This document shows, piece by piece, positions 25,801-32,897 of a DNA stretch of 64,000 bases (position 1 is its first letter; every line of letters begins with the position of its first letter). Location of the stretch: the NCBI RefSeq assembly GCF_964253085.1, contig NZ_CAXUQH020000001.1, positions 6,386,001-6,450,000 of the forward strand. The letters run 5' to 3'. The position numbers were made by a program, and so were the translations under genes. This DNA comes from Paenibacillus_E sp964253085. Its GTDB lineage: Bacteria; Bacillota; Bacilli; Paenibacillales; NBRC-103111. A model generated the notes under the pieces. It saw only the letters and a program-made list of their open reading frames with translations. It did no database searches and had not been told where the DNA came from.

Positions 25801-27818
25801 TACGGCATAGTCCATCCAGACGATGCCTGCGTCGCTTTACCGATGATAATAACCCCGCCGTCAGATGACGGTTTAGCCTTCAAAGCTGTTTTGCCAGTCC
25901 ATGTTACGTCATCCACAACAAGAACCGTGCTCGGTGTCAGCAGATTCAAATCTGGATCCATCTGGACAAGTTCGATACCGTTCGAGACGTTGCTCACGAG
26001 AGCAAAATTACCGCTCAGGTCCGACAGCGGGTAAACTGCTACCGTCTTATGGTTAGAGAAATGGAGAACTTTCAATATCTCGCCATTATACTTGCTGCGG
26101 ATGATTTGCGAGTCGGACGTTGGTAAGCGTTGAATCCCAATACTACCCCCATCGGGGAGATTCACAGACTGCGTCATCGCAGAATTATCGTCGTCAAGCC
26201 GAATTTCCCAGTCATTAGTCGGAATATCCGCGCCGGAGCCTACATGTAACTTCACACTGTACAATTCTTTGGAAACCCCATCGGGAGCCGTGATCTCAAT
26301 CCCTACCACATTCGATCCTGCTTGCAAAGCAACCGTAGCAGAGCCGTCGCCGCCGACTGGAGCATGATTGACCGAAACAACAGAAGCCAGATCCGAAGGC
26401 TCAGCAATAATCGTCACCGAAGCTGTTCCGGAATCGGCATTCACCTCATACTGCTTTATATCAGGCATAAAGCCACTTAAAGCCTCGCCGTTCAGTGATA
26501 AAGTCCTGAGGCTTGCGTCCGCGGATGGAGCCAGTTGAAACGGAGCTCCCTCGACAGTTACGGCAACAGGAACCTTACTAGCGTTAGCCGATTCACCTTC
26601 TCCCGGGGTGCCTATTCCTAATTGTCCATTTTGATTGCTGCCCCAACTCCACAGCGTTCCGTCTTTTCGGATCACATACGCCGTGTTGTTTCCTCCACTG
26701 AGATACATGGCATCGGTAAGATACCCTTCCCCGTTCGGCCCCTTTACTTGTGCTTGATCACTTTGATAGCCAACATCCGGATTTCCCAGAATAAAAGTCG
26801 ACCAGGAGTAATCATCCGTACCGTTGACTCCTTTGGTCCAAACCTTTCCAGAAGCCGTTAACGCAGCTATCGAATTGCCGCCCATAACGACTTGTTTAGC
26901 ATCCGTAACAGGTGGGATTGAATAATAGGTATCCCCGGTAAACACTTGGCTATTACTAACGAAAGGGAGCGCAGTCGCCCATACCTTGCCGCTCTTAAGT
27001 ACCGCTCCAAGTCCGTAAGCGCCAGAATCTAAATCGACAACAGGTTCGGGGAAAGCCGTAATTAGGGTTGGTACACTGACCATCCAATCGTTCTCGGTGT
27101 AGCTAGCTAATGCCAAAGGATTCGAGTAATTATTCCCCCATCCGTATAACCTACCGTCCCCAGTTAAGGCAGCTGCAAAACTATCGGATGAAATAAGCTT
27201 TACGACATCGGTAAGATAACCTATTCCATAGGGACCTACCACTTGCACTGGCGTATTATAAAATGTTTCAGCTACGCCGCTAGCGCCAGCAGCCAGTTGC
27301 CCCCAATTATTTTGGCCCCAGCCCCAAACGGTTCCGTCTTCTAATAAAGCCAAGCAGAAGAACCCGCCTGTTGCCATGTCCTTCACTGAATTAGGGAGTG
27401 TCACTTGCCGCGGGGAGAGAATATCTTCCACATTGTTGTCAGACCGGACCCAGTCACCCCATTCCCACAATGTGCCATCGCTTCTCAAAGCCATAGAATG
27501 ATTTTCACCTGCGACTACTTTGATAAAGTCGGTTAATGGTTCATCATTACTATACTTCACCTGCCTCGGGCTGGGCTGTTGCCCTTCCGAGGTACCGTCG
27601 CCCAATTGTCCGTTCGTATTGTCACCCCAGGCCCAAACCGTGCCGTCCGACTTCAAAGCTAGTGCATGGTTATATCCGCCGGATACCATCGCCTTCACAT
27701 TCGTCGAAGCGGATGCCACTGGAATAAAAAATGAAAGATTGCCCAAACCAAAGCTGGAAAGCAACAACAGGAACGCAAGTATAATGGAAAAACTTCTTTT
27801 TTGTCGAATAATATTCGT
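19869..27818 (-). CDS. Giant secreted multidomain surface protein (RCC1-like, FIVAR, Ig-like, cadherin-like, dockerin-like)
   Basis: About 2649 residues if translated from the codon at 27818. Domains in order (numbers from the in-frame TTG at 27767): signal peptide ending VASAS; six to seven RCC1-type repeats at 24-400 (GGYNHALALKSDGTVWAWG); a cadherin-like sandwich; a beta-rich region with GGYVVTG repeats at 535-860; FIVAR-like helical repeats at about 960-1130; a jelly-roll-like domain; another FIVAR; a DUF6273-like domain at about 1395-1570; one diverged and five near-identical Ig-like repeats at about 1580-2160; a CHB_HEX-like domain (IRYTTDGSEP); two cadherin-like domains; and a C-terminal EF-hand/dockerin-like pair (DTNHDGFISIDDV, DVDGNGFDSNDV). 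The best ribosome site (GGAG) points to ACG, not ATG, at 27818. Likely an adhesin or matrix protein. Confidence 0.88.
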   Translation of the reverse strand, partial: TNIIRQKRSFSIILAFLLLLSSFGLGNLSFFIPVASASTNVKAMVSGGYNHALALKSDGTVWAWGDNTNGQLGDGTSEGQQPSPRQVKYSNDEPLTDFIKVVAGENHSMALRSDGTLWEWGDWVRSDNNVEDILSPRQVTLPNSVKDMATGGFFCLALLEDGTVWGWGQNNWGQLAAGASGVAETFYNTPVQVVGPYGIGYLTDVVKLISSDSFAAALTGDGRLYGWGNNYSNPLALASYTENDWMVSVPTLITAFPEPVVDLDSGAYGLGAVLKSGKVWATALPFVSNSQVFTGDTYYSIPPVTDAKQVVMGGNSIAALTASGKVWTKGVNGTDDYSWSTFILGNPDVGYQSDQAQVKGPNGEGYLTDAMYLSGGNNTAYVIRKDGTLWSWGSNQNGQLGIGTPGEGESANASKVPVAVTVEGAPFQLAPSADASLRTLSLNGEALSGFMPDIKQYEVNADSGTASVTIIAEPSDLASVVSVNHAPVGGDGSATVALQAGSNVVGIEITAPDGVSKELYSVKLHVGSGADIPTNDWEIRLDDDNSAMTQSVNLPDGGSIGIQRLPTSDSQIIRSKYNGEILKVLHFSNHKTVAVYPLSDLSGNFALVSNVSNGIELVQMDPDLNLLTPSTVLVVDDVTWTGKTALKAKPSSDGGVIIIGKATQASSGWTMPYIVKLDSSWHKVMETGFVVSEDFPDVINDVTEDGAGGYVVTGTLSVGADSPSLLAVHLASDGTMDNVKSFQRDVVQEGQSIVHTGDGGYVITGTSASDRDNTILPGIWLLKLDSSLNLVWDTYTESNGPASVKSLIPLAEGGYAAAGMRDGMSGMTVFSKDGYEIWHVSDSGGREWLHAARTLDGGYMTSGSTPDGKAFYKKWSGPNLRLSYIQVGFEEKTVPVTVANPQVADVISFEVDGSSSSVAVVPYLENPDMKLTVEGAVHGSGDTINVEWPAGTTSKTIGLTVQTPDGRYARSYSVELKAIPINKDALKTAIDEAQSFLDMAVGGTEVGQYPVSVIESLHTLLQDANMVYSEIGSSQSSVDNAAWQLSEQLSYMPYEQIPYAEKVALASSLLQASQLLKQTVQGTDPGNTPPSAFESLQAAYDVAKAVMMNVRAGQELVDTEFGNLLDSIASFQNASILPSPAFFADFENNDGGFHTEGANSTWAYGTPDYSKGPEGAHSGTAVWGTNLTGNYNDEENSYLISGPIDASGNSIKKVVVSAYVWEQTENNYDYSYIDVSKDGGQSWQTLHEFTGGNHSYEGEGEGEGEVYYPPVSTDWKKLIFELDPSYAVPDLQIRFHLTTDGWVNEPGIYVDDVAVYVVKKALKTALLTADKTLAVALEGQLPGQYRYGVRNMLQSAYETARQVNEDPAATEAKRETQLNRLEQSLHIAEGLKVSTSLGATVPNGSIVSYGGQKWIMLDHDSGKMISSNEIGTSQWSEDGSNTFNPNTEGSLAYQLNHSFLMSLENSDWVQEHAWDVSGLDGRIWNGTGSVSTKVGLLSANEYLQYGTVYPGGSGMLDHLRDVWTLTPATFIGTEIGTTDQGLYQVNDYGNLSIAAPRAYKHIRPVIYLRTDLVQAAGSGSDEDPFMLTPDTDEHQISLTTAILSDWFRGINPGIDSVTNVVYAERLTLPLEDAAGVAIQWSSNQPNVIDPLTGVVKKPLPGQPDTEVELSAVVSKNMSTRNVSFTLVVKGNPITEAEIVAGDKSALTLASILGSNVDESQVTTNLFLPTAGALGSTIEWTSDNTVIAPDGTVTRDTYTEGDQTVRLTATVSKGTASESVVFTLVVKANAISEAEIVAGDKIVLTLASIIGSNADESHVMTNLVLPTTGTLGSAIAWTSNNAAIAPDGTVTRGTHAEGDRTVQLTATLSKGTASESVVFTLVVKAIAISEAEIVAADKSALTLASILGSNVDESNITTNLVLPTTGTLGSAIKWTSNNAAIAPNGTVTRGTYAEGDRTVQLTATLTKDTASESVIFTLVVKANAISEAEIVAADKETLTLASIIGSNADASHVMTNLVLPTTGTLGSAIEWTSNNAAITPDGKVTRGSHTEGDRTVQLTATVSKGTASESVSFTLVVKANAISEAEIVAADKEALTLASILGSNADEGHVTTNLVLPTTGTFGSAIVWSSDNSVISPDGTVTRPTTATGKAIVNLTATLTKGSAELNVVFEITVLSKDPIPNGTPTVVNADEPLIFADGIVIDLQGIVVPAGTTVTANSVSPVLTGTSLQQVGPVVEFRFQGMQTGQLEAPVKLQFPIAPGTDLSKVGIFYFDEMTGKWEYQRTNIDANGHVSAFVTHFSTYGVFIADQASAPIANPASGSILQAGMSITLTTATGGAEIRYTTDGSEPASASTLYDSAHIPTASAGNGLIVKAIVQKDGMIDSIVQTFTYTISALSDNAKLSGILASTDSSFSNLLAVTPDGSAGTTVYAATVSNVVDSVYVNAFAEHSGAHVSILKDGLPVTVSNAVYLNVGVNPILILVTAENGDRQEYTLNVNRLGSGNADISGIRYGDEPLLQSGNTFMLNVGWDMATVNVLVSLSDPTAQMTVTGATYDMNVIHIPDLSFDASQNIYPIIVTAQDGTAKTYSLQIVRSPEPSKDILDTNHDGFISIDDVSKLVLEQFDVDGNGFDSNDVMYLLRQIEPRFVKMK
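21275..22730 (-). repeat. Five tandem 291-bp repeats coding for Ig-like domains
   Basis: The segment coding SEAEIVAADKxALTLASI recurs with exact 291-base spacing, its markers falling at 21565, 21856, 22147, 22438 and 22729. Each unit codes for 97 residues of an atypical bacterial Ig-like domain (NLVLPTTGTLGSAIEWTSNN). High DNA identity between units points to recent amplification or gene conversion, and copy number could vary between strains. Confidence 0.9.
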
Positions 27819-28133
27819 TTTTAATTCTCCTTTCTTTTGTTTATTCGTGATTGATAGGACCTAACGCCTATATTACCAAATTATACAGCTTTCTGTATAT
27901 TGCATATTTTGTGTTATTATGACGTTTCTCGCTTTCTTATGGCATACTGAAAGGTCGAGTAGACCGGGAAGCGAACTGGATGAGCGGTTCTGGGGGGAAA
28001 TGGATGGACTAAGTGAGTCGTATATTTCCAACCATTAACGAACGAATGGAACGACATTCGGTCGCGAGAAATGGATATATGAAGGCCTACTAGGGTCAAT
28101 TATTCACGAATCGCTATAAATTCCCTCTTCTTT

Positions 28134-28163
28134 CAAAAGAAAAAAGCACCTGTCTAGGTGCTT
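28134..28163 (-). terminator. Terminator of riboswitch unit 2
   Basis: AGCACCT/AGGTGCT arms (28145-28162), read on the minus strand and followed by TTTTTTCTTTT. Same design as the terminator of copy 1. Confidence 0.85.
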
Positions 28164-28167
28164 TCGC

Positions 28168-28296
28168 TTATGTATGTAGTTTCGTTCGGTGATAACTAAT
28201 TTTATCAAAAATCTTCGTTCGCTCAATATCATAGATACAACTATCCAAGATCACTTCATTAAACCGCAACCAGAAAGAATGCCAATACTTATCCAT
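28168..28296 (-). CDS. 42-residue riboswitch-controlled protein, copy 2
   Basis: ORF MDKYWHSFWLRFNEVILDSC followed by IYDIERTKIFDKISYHRTKL and HT, with the same GAGGAGGAAT ribosome site. It differs from copy 1 (19284-19412) by E18D, C22Y and I34S plus silent changes. It lies immediately upstream of the giant surface-protein gene on the same strand but ends in its own terminator about 300 bases before that gene. Function unknown. Confidence 0.75.
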   Translation of the reverse strand: MDKYWHSFWLRFNEVILDSCIYDIERTKIFDKISYHRTKLHT

Positions 28297-28335
28297 TCTA
28301 ATTCCTCCTCGATTTCACATAAACCCACGGCGGAG

Positions 28336-28446
28336 GCACGATGATTCGGAAGCTGGCTGACATACTGGATTGAACCACCTTAGTCCCTATAGCTTTGCGT
28401 CACTGATTTTCACCAGTTTTGCCTTTATAGTCCGATTTATGTGATT
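28336..28446 (-). ncRNA. Cyclic-di-GMP-I (GEMM-I) riboswitch, copy 2
   Basis: Same core as copy 1: GGCAAAACTGGTGAAAATCA, GTGACGCAAAGCTATAGGGA plus CTAAGG, and CAGCCAGCTTCCG. The outer P1 strand differs (ACTAT for ACGAT) while the opposite strand is unchanged, so P1 pairs less well than in copy 1. This could shift the switching point or be early decay. Confidence 0.88.
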
Positions 28447-28672
28447 TCATATATAGTAATATATTAGCAAATACAAATATTACTGCAACGGTCAAAGGTA
28501 TTATTTTTAAGAAGCTGGATTTTGTACAGACTTGATAACGTTTTGAAATAAAGAGTAAAGCAATAATGCGATTACAGCCCCCGCTGAATCTATAAGACAA
28601 TAATAAATAATCAGAAGAATGTGCAATGCCATCACCACCTACAAAGGCTTTTGTCTAACTATATAAGAGCGC

Positions 28673-28798
28673 TTACAAAAACTTGATAAATAAATAGATC
28701 ACTAATATCCAGCAAGGGACGGTAATCAGTATTCCCCATAAACATCCTTTAAACATAAAAATACGATTATTTTCATTATTATTCATGCTATCCGACAA
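28673..28798 (-). CDS. Possible 41-residue single-helix membrane peptide
   Basis: A minus-strand frame from TTG at 28798 (or ATG at 28786) reads MSDSMNNNENNRIFMFKGCL, then WGILITVPCWILVIYLFIKF and L. One clear transmembrane helix is present, and GAGGTG stands 6 bases before the TTG. No family recognised. It is in an AT-rich stretch between riboswitch copy 2 and transposase debris, so it may be chance. Confidence 0.35.
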   Translation of the reverse strand: MSDSMNNNENNRIFMFKGCLWGILITVPCWILVIYLFIKFL

Positions 28799-28810
28799 TA
28801 GTATCACCTC

Positions 28811-29136
28811 TTTTTTGACACAGTCTTGGAATTACATGTAGTACCATGAACTGAAACTAAACATATACATTTTGGAAATGTTCGCCTTCAAGGCGAGAAA
28901 CAACGATTATCTATTAGGTTAATCTATTCTCAGAAGTGAACTGGACAATCATAATCATAGCCAATAAAGACATTATGCATTAATTGAGACGAAAATACAG
29001 TCGGTTATTGTCTACAAATTTAAATTTCTTAATTTTAACAACTTTGAATTTATAGCTGTATACCCGTTCTGCATTCTTGTTCACAGATGCTTTTGGTAGA
29101 CTCAGTTCGTAGTCTAGCAAAGCGAGATGGGAACAA
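28811..29136. other. Intergenic stretch without recognisable gene
   Basis: AT-rich, with no ORF having a ribosome site and no clear hairpin. It lies next to decayed transposase sequence and may itself be insertion debris. Confidence 0.5.
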
Positions 29137-29790
29137 ATGAAAGATAAGCAGAAGGCGGAAAAGATCGCCGCACGGCATGTGCAGTTGTTGTCACCACTAC
29201 TGCCAGAATGGCAAAATCCCGCCAGCAAAGCGCTAAAAGTACAGATTTGATAGCAAACAAGCCTATCGGGGAGGACGCTAAGCCACTATTTAGAGCGAGG
29301 GCTTCCATGTATTGAAGCCCATGAGCAAGGGAAAACAAACAACTGACGCCGTTATTGCAGGACCTCTTATGAAGCAAGCTATTCTGCTATGTCGAATTGT
29401 GCCAGGTCGCAGTGTGGCTCTAATCATTTACTGGAATGGGAAAGCAGCATTGCACCAGGTGAGATTAAAAGCGCAACACGCCGCATAAAAACTCACACAG
29501 CGCAGTTACAGCAGTCGCCATATACGTAAGTATGCAGAGTAGGATGTGGCTGCAGGGAGGTTTCAGCATCGCTATCATAATCGGTTGTTGCATTCGAACA
29601 TCAAGTTCGTCCCGTATTTGCCCACCGCCACAGGTGGAGCGATGAAGCAAGTGTTTCTGGTTACTTTTTCGTGGATGATGCTACGCGTTTTGTGCCGCAT
29701 AGTAAGTTCTCCCCCGTCATGGACAAGTCCATCATTGAGGACTGATTCCGCAGGGCTATTCAGAAATTCGGCTTCCTTTTATTCGAAAAA
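29137..29790 (+). pseudogene. Decayed integrase-core (DDE) transposase
   Basis: Starts MKDKQKAEKIAARHVQLLSP (ATG at 29137) and then breaks up over several frames. Recognisable pieces in order are RSVALIIYWNGKAALHQ, the catalytic-region stretch HSNIKFVPYLPTATGGAMKQ followed by VFLVTF, and VMDKSIIED-stop-FRRAIQKFG. Intact relatives read HSDIKFGPYLPIGPGGAMKQ and VYLVTFLDDATR here. Stops, frameshifts and a lost C-terminus make it nonfunctional. The family appears to be an IS481/Mu-like rve transposase. Confidence 0.75.
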
Positions 29791-29880
29791 AGTTGGTATT
29801 ATTATCCCCCTTAAATAGACACTCAGAAAAAACTTTTGGTACAATAATGAAACGAGTACAACTTGGAGGGGATTTTTCAA

Positions 29881-30925
29881 TGGCTAAAAAGGGCAAATAT
29901 TTAATCAGTATATAGAGTAATTTAAGTTAGCTGCCGTTCAGGAGTGCAAGAAGAGATCATCCAGTTATAAAAAGAGAGCTGAAAAGTTAGACATTAGAAC
30001 ATTACTCAATCGAAGGTATGCGTGAAGAAATGGCTACACGGAGAGACTTTTAAGGTACGATCAGAGAAGACTACCACACCTCATATAGGACGTCCTCGCA
30101 GGATCTTCAAAACAGAAGAAAAAGAGGAAGAGGAAGAACGGGATTTCCTGAAAGCACAGGTAGATTACTTAAAAAAGCGGTATCCACATCTAACAAAGGA
30201 TAAGCCCCGAGTCAGCGAGATAATTATGAAATAGTCGAGGAGCTACGTCTTTTGCACGGCATTACAAGTTTGTTTAGCCATTGCAGGTATTCCTAGAGCC
30301 ACTTACTACAAATGGCAAGCCTAAGCGTGCTTCTAAACAAGATCTTGATCATGAGTTGAAAAAGCACATGATGTCTATCCATTTTCCGCATCCCTACTTT
30401 GGGTATATACGAATGGTGACTGAATTAGAGAGGGGGTCATCTCGTCAATCACATGAAAGCATGGCGGCTCATGAAGGAACTAGGAATGCAGTCGATTATT
30501 CAAATGAAGCGTTGGAACTTGTGTTGATACTGTTGAACAGTGGAAAAGAAAAATAGATATGTAGCGGGAGCTGTTCTCCATTCAGATCAAGGCTTACAGT
30601 ATACTTCTCAGGCGTACAACACGCGATTAGAAGCACCCGGCGTTAAAGGCAGCTACTCTCGCAAACCCACCTGCCTAGATAACGCATACATCGAATCCAT
30701 TTTTTGCGTCCTCAAGACAGAGAAGTTGTATCTACTCCAATGTAAATCAGGAACTGACATACATCAAACCATGTAAGATTATATTTACTGTTAAAACTAC
30801 CAACGGTTTCAATCCAAACTGAAAAAACCACACCGTTTGAGTATCGGTACGCACTGGCTGCGTAGCTTTATTCTTCTGTCTACTTTACAGGTGTATGACC
30901 AGTACAAGAAAATCCAACTACCCAC
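29881..30925 (+). pseudogene. Decayed IS3-family (IS150-like) insertion sequence transposase, orfA and orfB
   Basis: An orfA-like part (MAKKGKYLIS after GGAGG, then ERDFLKAQVDYLKKRYPHLT at 30138) is full of stops. orfB follows: EELRLLHGITSLF, HPYFGYIRMV, then an internal deletion that removes the first catalytic Asp region. After it come GAVLHSDQGLQYTSQAY, KPTCLDNAYIESIFCVLKTE and YQRFQSKLKK. The LHSDQGxQY and N-x-xIES motifs are those of IS3-family DDE transposases. Nonfunctional. Exact inverted-repeat ends are not identifiable. Confidence 0.85.
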
Positions 30926-31010
30926 TTAAATAAGCCAAAACTTGAAAAAAGCTTCCTATTTAGTTAACAGTAGAAGAGTGTTTTAAATATATTGACGTAG
31001 TACAAAAGTC

Positions 31011-31051
<41 letters not shown>

Positions 31052-31129
31052 CCAGCACAATTATCTCGCTATTTCTAAATACTTTGAATGCGTCTATCTG
31101 AACTTACGGGATTGGATATTAATAAAACG

Positions 31130-31640
31130 ATGTCCCAACAAACGTAGGTTTGGTGAAGTAATCATCCATCGTTAGTATCAAGCAGCAATCAGAACTACTG
31201 ACGCTACGGTATGGTACTAGTGTGTCTCTCCCTGATGAGACATCCCAACTTAAGAAAATGTACAGTTGATGAACCGAATCAAGGCAATCTATGAAGCACC
31301 CTTTTTTTCGGCTACCGATGAATGACAAAGTCACTTCAAGTTCAGGGCCTATGGGTAAACCCCGGAATTGTGTGAGGCGTCTTATAGAATTAATGGGTCT
31401 GGATACTATCTATCAAAAGCAACACTAGAGTAATCGCCTGCATGCCACCCACTTTCGTCCTTACCTGATACGAGGACTCGTTATCGATCGTCCTAAACAC
31501 GTGTGGGGTATCGACATCAGTTATATCAGATAGGTAAAGGTTATATGTACCTATTCAACATCATGGACAGGCAATCGCAAGGTCATCGATTATGAGTTAT
31601 CCAACACGTTCGAGTATGGCTTTGTTTCCAACCTGCCATT
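31130..31640 (+). pseudogene. Second decayed IS3-family transposase (orfB)
   Basis: Frame-shifted plus-strand pieces read MNRIKAIYEAPFFGYRRMND (after correcting one frameshift), RRLIELMGLDTIYQK, then YLIRGLVIDRPKHVWGIDIS and YIR, and KVIDYELSNTFEYGF. The HVWGIDITYI pattern is the first catalytic Asp segment of IS3-family transposases. A different subgroup from the element at 29881-30925. Many stops; nonfunctional. Confidence 0.8.
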
Positions 31641-31684
31641 TCGGAATCGCATTTTCACGGGAAATATTAAATTATCCACAAACC

Positions 31685-32722
31685 TTAAACTTTAATAATA
31701 GCAGGTGGTTCTTCAATATAACCGTTAGGATTATTTAGTTGCCAACGCCATGCATCAGAACACATCTCTTCGATTCCTCTCTCCGCAACCCAACCTAATT
31801 CTCTTTTTGCCTTAGATGGATCAGCATAACATACTGCAACATCACCTGGCCTACGACCTATAATATTATAAGCAATCTTCTTAGCTGACACTTTTTCAAA
31901 AGCTTGAACCATTTCTAATACACTATATCCCCTACCCGTACCAAGGTTATAGGCCTCAACGCCAATGGTAGACTTAACCTTTTCTATTGCCTTTAAATGC
32001 CCTAGCGCAAGGTCAACTACATGGATGTAATCTCTTACTCCTGTCCCATCTGGGGTCGGATAATCATTACCAAAGACCCGAAGCTCCTTTAACTTGCCAA
32101 CAGCTACTTGGGTAATATAAGGCATTAAATTATTAGGTATACCATTTGGGTCTTCTCCGATGCGACCACTTGGATGAGCACCAATCGGATTAAAATATCG
32201 TAATAAGCAAATACTCCAATTGTTATCTGATGCATAAAGATCACGAAAGATTTCTTCGACCATCAATTTAGAACGCCCATATGGATTAGTGGCCCCGAGA
32301 TGAAACTCCTCACAGATTGGCTCGTCTCCCCTAACACTATACACTGTTGCTGAAGAACTGAATACCATCCTCTTCACATTGAACTTTTGCATTACCTGGC
32401 AGAGAATAAGTGTTCCAGTAACATTGTTATGATAATAACAGAGGGGCATCTCAACCGACTCGCCGACCGCCTTATAACCAGCAAAATGGACAACCACATC
32501 AATCTTGTTTTCTAAAAAAATATCTTCAAGTCTATCCCTATTGAGTAAATCTACATTATAAAATTTTATTTGGTTACCAGTCAATTCATGAATTCGATGC
32601 AAGGATATAATATTACCATTGGAGAGGTTATCCATAACTATAACTTCATAACCATTATTCAACAATTCAACACAGGTATGACTACCGATATAACCAATTC
32701 CCCCAGTTACTAGTATTGCCAT
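31685..32722 (-). CDS. galE: UDP-glucose 4-epimerase
   Basis: 345 residues, the normal length. Short-chain dehydrogenase-like NAD-binding motif TGGIGYIGSH at the N-terminus (the family usually has GGAGYIG), SSSATVYS and the catalytic YGRSK (Tyr-x3-Lys), plus NPIGAHPSGRIGEDPNGIPN and VRDYIHVVDLA typical of GalE. It interconverts UDP-glucose and UDP-galactose, providing galactose for the exopolysaccharide. It is the last gene of the polysaccharide locus, so it works with GalU at the other end of the same locus. Confidence 0.95.
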   Translation of the reverse strand: MAILVTGGIGYIGSHTCVELLNNGYEVIVMDNLSNGNIISLHRIHELTGNQIKFYNVDLLNRDRLEDIFLENKIDVVVHFAGYKAVGESVEMPLCYYHNNVTGTLILCQVMQKFNVKRMVFSSSATVYSVRGDEPICEEFHLGATNPYGRSKLMVEEIFRDLYASDNNWSICLLRYFNPIGAHPSGRIGEDPNGIPNNLMPYITQVAVGKLKELRVFGNDYPTPDGTGVRDYIHVVDLALGHLKAIEKVKSTIGVEAYNLGTGRGYSVLEMVQAFEKVSAKKIAYNIIGRRPGDVAVCYADPSKAKRELGWVAERGIEEMCSDAWRWQLNNPNGYIEEPPAIIKV

Positions 32723-32897
32723 CTGACTTAACTCCTCCTAAGACTCATACATATTCCCTTTATTTAAAAAACTGTGATCGATTTATTTTACTTTTCCAGA
32801 AACAATAACTAATTCCAACACTGCTATCTTCTAATATGATAACTATTCATTCGGCATTTTGCAGTGATGGCTCTTTCATATAGCGCATCATACATAT

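Noticed and set aside
28400..28600. 66-codon minus-strand ORF with one hydrophobic stretch
   Set aside because: Ends inside the second riboswitch aptamer and has no ribosome site; probably chance in AT-rich DNA.
28512..28631. Hydrophobic 39-codon minus-strand frame starting MALHILLIIYYCLIDSAGA
   Set aside because: Only a weak GGTGGT site at poor spacing and no neighbouring context; not distinguishable from chance.
31119..31334. 71-codon minus-strand ORF
   Set aside because: Antisense to the decayed IS3-type transposase on the plus strand.
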